From Deinococcus sp. LM3 (GTDB lineage Bacteria; Deinococcota; Deinococci; Deinococcales; Deinococcaceae): 64,000 nt of DNA. The stretch is taken from NCBI RefSeq assembly GCF_002017875.1, contig NZ_MUFV01000001.1, positions 248,001 through 312,000 of the forward strand, given 5' to 3'. Under the pieces are notes generated by a model. The model made no database searches, had not been told where the DNA came from, and saw only the letters and a program-made list of their open reading frames with translations. The position numbers and the translations under genes were made by a program. Positions 58,295-64,000 of the stretch are shown here, in pieces; position 1 is the first letter of the stretch, and each line of letters opens with the position of its first letter.

Positions 58295-58768
58295 ATGTCC
58301 CGGTCTCCCCTGCTGCTCATGACCTTCCCAGTCCTGCTGGCCTCGTGCAGCGGCACCTTCGAAGCCCACAACGAGAAACGCGCCCGGCAACTCCGGCACG
58401 ACAACGCCCTGTACTTCCGGACGCAGTGCGTCACGGCCCTCGAACGCGCCCGCGCGACCGCCACGCCCCAGCAACTGCCCGCCGGACTGAACGGCCAGCC
58501 CTGCACCTCGGCCCTGCTGGGCGACTACGCCCTGAGCGACGACATGGCCGCCACCGTCAAGGCCAGCGTCGTGACCCTGGACCCCCAGCGCCTGAGCGAC
58601 TACACCGTCACCGTCACCAGCCTGAACGACGAAACGTTCCGCTACGTCGACCGTGGCGACGCCGAAGCCGCCGCCGAACAGGCCGGCACGTACACCGAAG
58701 CCGCCCCCGACGTGACCAGCGAGGACACCGATAGCAGCACCCTGAACGTGCAAGAACAGACGCCCTGA
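58295..58768 (+). CDS. Small lipoprotein of unknown function
   Basis: This is a 157-residue protein with a lipoprotein signal (LLLMTFPVLLASCS, lipidated Cys near residue 18). A helical central region rich in Arg and Ala is followed by an acidic C-terminus (about 120-157, with EAAPDVTSEDTDSS). Two further cysteines in the body may pair. No family is recognised. Confidence 0.72.
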   Translation: MSRSPLLLMTFPVLLASCSGTFEAHNEKRARQLRHDNALYFRTQCVTALERARATATPQQLPAGLNGQPCTSALLGDYALSDDMAATVKASVVTLDPQRLSDYTVTVTSLNDETFRYVDRGDAEAAAEQAGTYTEAAPDVTSEDTDSSTLNVQEQTP

Positions 58769-58823
58769 CAGCGCGTTTCCCCGATCTGCGCCCGCACGGA
58801 CTGTTTCGTTTCTGGCGGGTCCG

Positions 58824-58829
58824 TATCAT
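58824..58829 (+). promoter_or_regulatory. -10 box upstream of the IorA-type gene
   Basis: TATCAT lies 6 bases before an ATG at 58836, which opens only an 11-codon frame. The true gene begins at a GTG 14 bases later in another frame. Confidence 0.45.
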
Positions 58830-58835
58830 GGCGGC

Positions 58836-58871
58836 ATGATCGGGTTCGTGTGGCGGGTGGCGTGCAGGTAA
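58836..58871 (+). CDS. Possible leaderless 11-codon ORF overlapping the IorA-type gene
   Basis: ATG at 58836 reads MIGFVWRVACR and stops at 58869-58871. It sits at the exact leaderless distance (6 bases) from TATCAT and overlaps the beginning of the Fe-S subunit gene out of frame. It may be a translation lead-in or simply chance. Confidence 0.25.
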   Translation: MIGFVWRVACR

Positions 58872-59320
58872 GTGTGAATGGGCGGCGGCGCGAGGTGGCG
58901 TACCCGGACGAGATGCTGGTGTGGGTGTTGCGTGATGAGCTGGGCCTGACTGGCACGCATTACGGGTGTGGGATTGGCGCGTGCGGCAGTTGCACGGTGC
59001 TGCTGGACGGGCAGGTGGCGCGGGCGTGCCTGACTCCGGCGCGGGCGGCGGCGGGGCGGGAGGTGACGACCGTGGAGGGACTGGCGCGCGGGGAGCAGTT
59101 GCATCCGGTGCAGCGGGCGTTCCTGGAGAATCCGTTGCAGTGCGGGTGGTGCCTGCCGGGGCATCTGATGTCGGCGGCGGCGCTGCTGGAGCGCACGCCT
59201 AACCCCACGGACGCGCAGATCGAGGAGGCGGCGGGGATCAATCTGTGCCGCTGCGGGGGGTACAACGCGATCCGCCGGGCGGTGGCCCGCGCCGCTGAAC
59301 TGAAGCGGGAGGACGGATGA
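58850..59320 (+). CDS. Molybdenum hydroxylase Fe-S subunit (IorA type)
   Basis: This 156-residue protein has two [2Fe-2S] clusters: GCGIGACGSCTV (about 39-50), and CGWC with CRCGGY (about 100-138). It belongs to the two-subunit isoquinoline 1-oxidoreductase/aldehyde-oxidoreductase family. The start is probably GTG at 58850; a GTG at 58862 is also possible. The stop overlaps the ATG of the large subunit (ATGA at 59317-59320), so they are translated together. Confidence 0.9.
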   Translation: MAGGVQVSVNGRRREVAYPDEMLVWVLRDELGLTGTHYGCGIGACGSCTVLLDGQVARACLTPARAAAGREVTTVEGLARGEQLHPVQRAFLENPLQCGWCLPGHLMSAAALLERTPNPTDAQIEEAAGINLCRCGGYNAIRRAVARAAELKREDG

Positions 59321-61476
59321 AGCCCGTCACGCGCCGCCGGGTGCTGATCGGGCTGGGGAGCGGCGCGGGCCTGCTGGTGGTGGGGGTGCCGCTGGCGTTG
59401 AACGCGGGCCGCCCGGCGATCGTGAACTACATCGAGGAGAACGGGACGGGCCCGCAGGACGCGCCCCGCAATCCGGACCTGTGGTTCGAGGTGACGCCCG
59501 CCGGGGTGACGTTCTTCGTGCCGAAGATCGAGATGGGGCAGGGGATTCACACGGCGCTGGCGCAGATCGCGGCCGAGGAGCTGGAGGTCACGCCCGAGCA
59601 GCTGACGGTGCGGCAGGCGGACACGGCGCGCGGGTACGCGGGTGGGACGATGTTCACGTTCGGTTCGACGAGCGTGAAGGCATTGTACCGGCCGCTGCGC
59701 GAGGCGGCGGCGACCCTGCGGGAACTGCTGCGGGAGGAGGCGGCGCGGCAGCTGGGCGTTCCGGCGGCGCGGCTGACGGCGGCGGGCGGCTCGTTCTTCG
59801 TGGCGGGCTCGCGCGAGCGCATCGGGTACGCGCAGGTCGTGGCGGGCAAGCAGGGCGAGTGGGTGATTCCGGAGGCCACGCCCACGCTGAAGGCGCGGCG
59901 GGACTTCAAGCGGATCGGGCGGGCCATGCCACGCACGGACTTCCGGGACAAGGTGCTGGGCACCGCCACGTACGGGTACGACGCGCGCCTGCCGGGCATG
60001 CTGTTCGGCGCGGTGGCCCGCCCGCCCAGGTTCGGGGCGCGGCTGGTGTCGGCGTCGGCGGGCGCGGCGGGGCGGCAGCCGGGCGTGGTGCGGGTCGTGA
60101 TCGACCTGAAGGCGGGCTTTGCGGGCGTGGCGGCGCAGACGCGCACGCAGGCCCGCACGGCGCTGTCGTCGCTGGAGCTGCGCTGGGAGGGCGGCACGAC
60201 CGCCAGCAGCGCCGATCTGGACGCGCAGATTCAGGCGGGGTCGGGGTCGGTGCTGCGGCGGCGCGGGAACGTCCGCGCGGCCCTCTCGGGGGGGACGGTG
60301 GTGCAGGGCGAGTACCGCACGCCGCTGGCCGCACACGCGCACCTGGAGCCACTGGCGGCGCTGGCGGACGTGAAGGTGGGCGGGCGGATCGAGGTCTGGG
60401 CGTCCACGCAGTACCCGCAGATGGTCATCGACGACCTGCGTGACGTGTTCGGCAAGGACCGCGAGGTGCTGGTGCATCCGACGCAGCTGGGCGGGGGCTT
60501 CGGGCGCAAGGCGGGGCAGCACGCGGCGCTGGAGGCCGCGCGACTCTCGGCGGCAGTCGGGAAGCCCGTGCATGTCGGCTGGACGCGCGAGGAGGACCTC
60601 CAGCACGCCTTCTACCGGCCGCCCACCCATCACGTTCTGCGGGGCAGTGTGGGCGCGGACGGGCGGCTGCGGGGCGTGGAGCAGTTCACGGCGGGCGGCG
60701 ACATCATCTGGGGACAGACGGGGATACCGGAGTTCGTGCGGGACGCGCTGGGTTTCGATCCGGGTGGCCTGCTGGGGCAGTTCATGCCGTACGACTTCCC
60801 GGCGTACCGGGTCGTGAACCGCCGCGAGGCGCTGCCCGTCCCGACCGGCTACTGGCGGGGGCTGGGTGTCCTGCCGAACACGTTCGCGCTGGAGAGCTTC
60901 ATGGATGAACTGGCGCACGCGGCGGGCGCGGACCCGCTGGCCTTCCGGCTGCGGCACCTGGGGCCCGGCGAGGACGGGCGGCGGCTGCGCGCGGTGCTGG
61001 AACGCGCCGCGCAGTCGGCCGGGTGGGGCACTCCCGTTCCGGCGGGCCGGGCGCGCGGGGTGGCCTGCTGCCTGGACCTGGGCACCGCCTCGGCGCTGGT
61101 GGCCGAGGTCTCGGTGCAGGGCGGGCGGGTGCAGGTGCACCGCGTGACGGTCGCGGCCGACCCCGGACTGGTCATCAATCCGGACGGCGCGCGCCTGCAG
61201 GTGCAGGGGTCGGTGATGATGGCCCTGAGTTCCGCCCTGCACGAGGAACTGACCGTTCAGGACGGGCGGGTGGTCGAGTCGAACTTCGACCGCTACCGCC
61301 TGCTGCCCATGCGGGACGCGCCGCCGGTCGAGGTGCTGCTCGTCGAGAGTGGCGACGAACCGCAGGGCATGGGGGAACCCGTGATGGGTCCGGCGGCGGC
61401 GGCCGTGGCGAACGCGGTGTTCACCCTGACCGGCGAGCGCCTGCGGACCCTGCCCCTGCGGCCCCGTCAGGGATAA
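59317..61476 (+). CDS. Molybdenum hydroxylase large subunit (IorB type, Tat-exported)
   Basis: This 719-residue catalytic subunit is of the isoquinoline 1-oxidoreductase beta type and binds molybdopterin. A twin-arginine signal (TRRRVLIGLGSGAG, residues 5-18) suggests export, carrying the small subunit along. FFVPKIEMGQGIHTAL, QLGGGFGRKAGQH and the C-terminal QGMGEPVMGPAAAAVANAV with the catalytic Glu are hallmarks. There is no FAD subunit. Electrons probably leave to a cytochrome or quinone in the membrane. The substrate is not predictable and is likely an aldehyde or N-heterocycle. Confidence 0.92.
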   Translation: MKPVTRRRVLIGLGSGAGLLVVGVPLALNAGRPAIVNYIEENGTGPQDAPRNPDLWFEVTPAGVTFFVPKIEMGQGIHTALAQIAAEELEVTPEQLTVRQADTARGYAGGTMFTFGSTSVKALYRPLREAAATLRELLREEAARQLGVPAARLTAAGGSFFVAGSRERIGYAQVVAGKQGEWVIPEATPTLKARRDFKRIGRAMPRTDFRDKVLGTATYGYDARLPGMLFGAVARPPRFGARLVSASAGAAGRQPGVVRVVIDLKAGFAGVAAQTRTQARTALSSLELRWEGGTTASSADLDAQIQAGSGSVLRRRGNVRAALSGGTVVQGEYRTPLAAHAHLEPLAALADVKVGGRIEVWASTQYPQMVIDDLRDVFGKDREVLVHPTQLGGGFGRKAGQHAALEAARLSAAVGKPVHVGWTREEDLQHAFYRPPTHHVLRGSVGADGRLRGVEQFTAGGDIIWGQTGIPEFVRDALGFDPGGLLGQFMPYDFPAYRVVNRREALPVPTGYWRGLGVLPNTFALESFMDELAHAAGADPLAFRLRHLGPGEDGRRLRAVLERAAQSAGWGTPVPAGRARGVACCLDLGTASALVAEVSVQGGRVQVHRVTVAADPGLVINPDGARLQVQGSVMMALSSALHEELTVQDGRVVESNFDRYRLLPMRDAPPVEVLLVESGDEPQGMGEPVMGPAAAAVANAVFTLTGERLRTLPLRPRQG

Positions 61477-61482
61477 TCCCCG

Positions 61483-61944
61483 TCACGACCCGGCAGGGTC
61501 GGCGCGCCCGGTCCATTCTTCCAGCAGGTACTGGAGTCTGGTCTGGGCGTTCTCCTGACTGCCGTACACGCTGCGGATCAGTTCGCCGCCCGGCGCGAAG
61601 GCCAGCCAGTGCGGGGTGCCCTCGGTCTGCCAGCCTCTGGCCAGGTCGCCGCTCAGGTCCAGCGCGACCGGGAACGGCAGTTTCGCGTAGTCCCGCGCGA
61701 ACTTCTGCAGGGTGGGCACGACCTCCCCTCTGGGCAGCAGGCGGTGGCCGTGGCTGGTGTGCACGGCCAGCAGGTGCACCGAGTCGCCGAATTCGGCGTG
61801 CAGGCGCTTCAGGAACGGAATGCCGCGCGACACGCAGCCGGGGCATTCGAGGTTGAAGGTCATGACCAGACCCGGCCGTGTCCAGTCGCCGGGGGCCGGG
61901 AGGGGGTCGCCGTGCACGAAGTCGGTGGGGGCGGGCCATTCCAT
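61483..61944 (-). CDS. Thioredoxin-like redoxin with CPGC motif
   Basis: This is a 153-residue TlpA/AhpC-TSA-like thioredoxin-fold protein. The active-site pair is in LECPGCVSR (about 33-41). HLLAVHTSHG follows, and then TPHWLAFAPGGELIRSVYG as the cis-Pro region. It has no signal peptide, so it is probably cytoplasmic. A role in thiol-disulfide exchange or peroxide reduction is likely. The ATG at 61942-61944 follows TACCCT by 6 bases. It ends 6 bp from the IorB-type gene, convergently. Confidence 0.85.
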   Translation of the reverse strand: MEWPAPTDFVHGDPLPAPGDWTRPGLVMTFNLECPGCVSRGIPFLKRLHAEFGDSVHLLAVHTSHGHRLLPRGEVVPTLQKFARDYAKLPFPVALDLSGDLARGWQTEGTPHWLAFAPGGELIRSVYGSQENAQTRLQYLLEEWTGRADPAGS

Positions 61945-61950
61945 GCAGGC

Positions 61951-61956
61951 AGGGTA
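61951..61956 (-). promoter_or_regulatory. -10 box of the redoxin gene (leaderless)
   Basis: On the minus strand TACCCT lies 6 bases before the ATG at 61944. Confidence 0.45.
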
Positions 61957-61976
61957 CGCCGCGCCGCGCGGGGTTC

Positions 61977-61982
61977 TATGCT
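61977..61982 (+). promoter_or_regulatory. -10 box of the amino-acid binding protein gene (leaderless)
   Basis: TATGCT lies 6 bases before the ATG at 61989. The redoxin and binding-protein genes are divergent, with only 44 bases between their start codons. Confidence 0.5.
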
Positions 61983-61988
61983 GGGCGC

Positions 61989-62756
61989 ATGAAGCGTTTC
62001 CTGATCGTTACGGCAGTCCTCGGTTCGGCCCTGGTGGGCGCGGCGCACGCCACGACGGTGGCCGAGGTGAAGAAGAAGGGCGTGCTGGTGCTGGGCACCG
62101 ACCCGACGTTCGCGCCGTTCGAGTTCAAGGGGGCCGACGGGCAGATCCAGGGCTTCGACATCGACATCGCGCGGGCCGTGGCGAAGGACCTGGGCGTGCG
62201 GCTGGAAATCCGCGCGGTGGGCTTCGGGTCGCTGATGCCGCAGTCGGTCACGTCCGGGCGGGTGGACATGGCCATGAGCGGCATCACGATCACGGACGAA
62301 CGCGCGAAGGTCGTGTCGTTCAGCCAGCCCTACTACCGCAGCGCGCAGGTGTTCATCGTGCGGGGCGGGAACCCCGGCAAGTTCGCGTGGCCCGCCAGCG
62401 TGAAGGGCAAGGTGATCGGCGTGCAGGCGAACACGACCGGGCAGTTCGTGGCGACCGACCTGCTCAAACCCAAGGGCGCGACCCTGAAGGTGTACGACGA
62501 TTTCGCGGCCGGACTGGCCGACGTGCGCGCCGGCCGCGTGGCGGCGCTGGTCGGGGACGCCCCCACCGTCGCGGACCTGAAAAAGCGCCTGCCGGGGCAG
62601 TTCGAGCAGGCCGGCAAGGACCTGGCCGCCGAGGATTACGGCATGGTCTTCAAGAAGGGCAGTGATCTGGCGGCCGCCGCGAATAAGACGCTGGCGCGCC
62701 TGAAGGCCAGCGGTGAGTACCAGAAACTGCTGAACCGCTGGATCGTGCAGAAGTAA
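61989..62756 (+). CDS. ABC transporter substrate-binding protein, polar amino acid type
   Basis: This is a 255-residue SBP_bac_3 family protein. A signal peptide (1-21, ending AHA) is followed by the two-lobed domain with VLGTDPTFAPFEF, GFDIDIARAVAKDLGV and MAMSGITITDERAKVV. These are standard amino-acid-binding hallmarks, and it contains the Arg and Asp positions typical for ligand carboxyl and amino groups. No permease or ATPase gene is adjacent. The downstream 3' region is occupied by an intergenic repeat. Confidence 0.93.
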   Translation: MKRFLIVTAVLGSALVGAAHATTVAEVKKKGVLVLGTDPTFAPFEFKGADGQIQGFDIDIARAVAKDLGVRLEIRAVGFGSLMPQSVTSGRVDMAMSGITITDERAKVVSFSQPYYRSAQVFIVRGGNPGKFAWPASVKGKVIGVQANTTGQFVATDLLKPKGATLKVYDDFAAGLADVRAGRVAALVGDAPTVADLKKRLPGQFEQAGKDLAAEDYGMVFKKGSDLAAAANKTLARLKASGEYQKLLNRWIVQK

Positions 62757-62757
62757 G

Positions 62758-62909
62758 GCCCACTCCGATTGAATGGCTTGCAAAGCCGTCCAGTCCGAGC
62801 AGACTCGTAGAGCTGCGCCGCAGAGCGAGCAGGAGAGAAACGGATTCCGGGCGTGGAGCTGGCAACCCGGCGATGTTCCGGGTTGCCAGCGAAACAGACG
62901 GAATCCATA
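62758..62909 (-). repeat. Intergenic repeat, copy 6
   Basis: This is a copy of about 152 bp in the reverse orientation that starts 2 bases after the binding-protein stop and ends GGAATCCATA. It lies between convergent genes and is expanded in the middle like copy 5. Confidence 0.85.
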
Positions 62910-62911
62910 AG

Positions 62912-62969
62912 CCACTCAGATTGAACGGTTTGCAAACACCGTTCAATCTGAGCGAAGCGCGTGGCAGTA
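62912..62969 (-). repeat. Partial intergenic repeat adjacent to copy 6
   Basis: A second, truncated unit (CACTCAGATTGAACGG, then a TGCAAACA centre and CCGTTCAATCTGAG) follows copy 6 directly. It keeps only the right hairpin of the family and ends 16 bases before the SMR stop codon. Confidence 0.75.
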
Positions 62970-62984
62970 GAACGGACTTCGGGG

Positions 62985-63308
62985 TCAGTGGCTGCTGCTG
63001 AGGACGATGACGCTCCCGACGATCAGGGTCAGGCCGGCCCAGGCGGTGGGCGTCAGGTGCGCTCCGTCGATGCGGCGGCTGAGCAGGGCGGTCGTGACGA
63101 TGCCCAGCCCGCCCCACGCGGCGTAGGCGACGGCGACCGGCATGTGCTGCACGGCGACGCCCAGCAGCGTGAAGGCCAGCAGGATCAGGGCGATGGCGGC
63201 CAGTCCGGGTCGCCGGTGCCGGAAGCCGTCCGAGCGTTTCAGCAGGACGTTGGCGAGGATGTCCAGGGTGACGGCCCCCAGGATCAACAGGACGGCAGCC
63301 GGGTTCAT
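62985..63308 (-). CDS. SMR-family efflux protein, second partner
   Basis: This 107-residue protein has four transmembrane helices, the small multidrug resistance fold. The first helix has the conserved LGAVTLDILANVLLKRSDG, where Asp stands at the place of the usual essential Glu. PVAVAYAAWGGLGIV is the typical second-half motif. The ATG at 63306-63308 overlaps the stop of the first partner (ATGA), so the two probably form a heterodimer like MdtIJ or EbrAB. Confidence 0.9.
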   Translation of the reverse strand: MNPAAVLLILGAVTLDILANVLLKRSDGFRHRRPGLAAIALILLAFTLLGVAVQHMPVAVAYAAWGGLGIVTTALLSRRIDGAHLTPTAWAGLTLIVGSVIVLSSSH

Positions 63309-63712
63309 GCGGGTTCCTGCCGGATGCCGGGAAGCGCGCGGGCCTGGTCGGTCACGCCGGGTGGCGGGCTGGCCGGCCGGGCGGCGTACTGGGTGCCGTG
63401 GTGCAGCAGGGCCGCGCCGAGGCTCAGGGCGATCAGGGCGCCCAGTTGCGTGGGGGTCAGGTGCTCGCCGAGGATCAGGGCGCCCAGGCCCGTGATGAGG
63501 ATCAGGCCGGCGGCTTCCCAGACGGCGAAGGCCACGGCGACCGGAATCTGCCGGAACGCGCGTGACAGCAGCACGTACGAGGCGGCCAGCAGGGCGTAGG
63601 TGAGAATCAGTTCCAGTCCGGGGCCGGCAGCCCCGCTGGTGAAGACCTTGAGACTGAGGGTGCCCGTGACTTCCAGGGCTATGGCGCACAGTAGCGCCGT
63701 CCAGGCGCGCAT
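63305..63712 (-). CDS. SMR-family efflux protein, first partner
   Basis: This 135-residue SMR protein has four transmembrane helices and an extra C-terminal tail of about 30 residues. The first helix carries the conserved LEVTGTLSLKVF with the essential Glu. IPVAVAFAVWEAAGLI is the signature. The two subunits differ in their key acidic residue (Glu here, Asp in the partner), as often seen in paired SMR systems. The ATG is at 63710-63712. A structured leader precedes it. Confidence 0.9.
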   Translation of the reverse strand: MRAWTALLCAIALEVTGTLSLKVFTSGAAGPGLELILTYALLAASYVLLSRAFRQIPVAVAFAVWEAAGLILITGLGALILGEHLTPTQLGALIALSLGAALLHHGTQYAARPASPPPGVTDQARALPGIRQEPA

Positions 63713-63766
63713 GAAACAACACCGTTCCTTCCCCGCGCGTGGCGGGGCGAGCTGAAGGGTCACGCC

Positions 63767-63799
63767 GGTCCGCGTGTGGTGCGGACCCTGCGTGCAGGG
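63767..63799 (-). promoter_or_regulatory. Hairpin-rich leader of the SMR operon
   Basis: Between the small upstream ORF and the first SMR gene are stacked perfect stems: GGTCCGC/GCGGACC (63767-63787) and CCCTG/CAGGG (63786-63799). A GC-rich hairpin near 63809-63835 follows. This could be an attenuator or an unrecognised riboswitch. No guanidine-riboswitch consensus was found. Confidence 0.4.
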
Positions 63800-63838
63800 A
63801 TGACGCGGCCGGCCCCCGGTGTGGGGGCGTGGGCCGGG

Positions 63839-63928
63839 TCAGCTGGCCTTCGGGGCTCCGGGGGGCGGGCGGTCCAGGCGGATGCTGAGTTGTGTGGCGG
63901 CGCTCGTGTTCGTCCAGGTGATGGACAT
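63839..63928 (-). CDS. Possible small ORF upstream of the SMR pair
   Basis: This 29-codon frame reads MSITWTNTSAATQLSIRL, then a Pro-rich end. GGAAGAG lies about 13 bases before its ATG at 63926-63928. It is 126 bp upstream of the SMR start in the same direction, with hairpins between. It could be a leader peptide or a truncated gene. Bases 63929-64000 show no gene. Confidence 0.35.
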   Translation of the reverse strand: MSITWTNTSAATQLSIRLDRPPPGAPKAS

Positions 63929-64000
63929 GGTGTTTCACTCTTCCCGTGTGGCCCGCCGGTCGGGGCGGGCGTCGGGCCGCGCCCGCTGCGTGCGGGGGCC

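Noticed and set aside
63713..63838. Guanidine riboswitch before the SMR pair
   Set aside because: SMR genes are often under such control, but I could not find the conserved guanidine-I, -II or -III motifs. The region is reported only as a structured leader.

Overview
The window looks like chromosomal DNA of a Deinococcus species. The base composition is very GC-rich. A phytoene synthase and a phytoene desaturase form a carotenoid operon. More than twenty genes carry a TANNNT -10 box only 6 to 8 bases before the start codon, which is the leaderless arrangement common in Deinococcus. The envelope genes (an AmiC-type amidase, an OstA-like protein, a giant TamB-like protein, an MliC-like protein) suit a diderm with an unusual outer layer. 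No rRNA, tRNA, CRISPR array or prophage was recognised.

Layout. 1-9.9 kb: cobalamin adenosyltransferase, malQ, an IS4-family element inserted in an intergenic repeat, amidase, OstA-like protein, an Rrf2 regulator, a DUF1028 protein, pyrF, a DMT transporter and a membrane-anchored surface protein. 10-20 kb: proB, a secreted protein, a TetR regulator, folD, a processive GT2 glycosyltransferase, the metY-metX pair behind a probable SAM riboswitch, a Fur-family regulator and a holin-X-like membrane operon. 20-31 kb: methyltransferase, crtB-crtI, an astacin-like lipoprotein protease, a lipase, an iron-siderophore-type binding protein, OsmC, a P-loop kinase-like protein, a winged-helix regulator with a small partner, a WGR/beta-propeller protein and acylphosphatase. 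31-41 kb: one 3,284-residue TamB-like protein behind a 25-codon leader ORF. 41-51 kb: a small membrane-anchored protein, an ABC-F ATPase, trhO-DUF305, a polytopic membrane protein, a 540-bp nested inverted repeat, mfd and an MliC-like protein. 51-64 kb: a CoxS-CoxL-CoxM molybdenum hydroxylase operon whose large subunit is frameshifted, a divergent GAF/winged-helix regulator, a type II NADH dehydrogenase, a second two-subunit molybdenum hydroxylase (IorA/IorB type), a redoxin, an amino-acid binding protein and a paired SMR efflux operon with a structured leader.

Structure beyond genes. A family of about 135-155-bp intergenic repeats with inverted ends occurs six times plus one fragment, always beside the 3' end of at least one gene. 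One copy is split by the IS element, with a clear 9-bp target duplication. A second, shorter hairpin repeat built on ATCAACCATC occurs three times. The most unusual non-coding object is the nested inverted repeat just downstream of mfd. The most unusual gene arrangement is the giant TamB-like gene, whose GTG start overlaps the stop of a leaderless micro-ORF.
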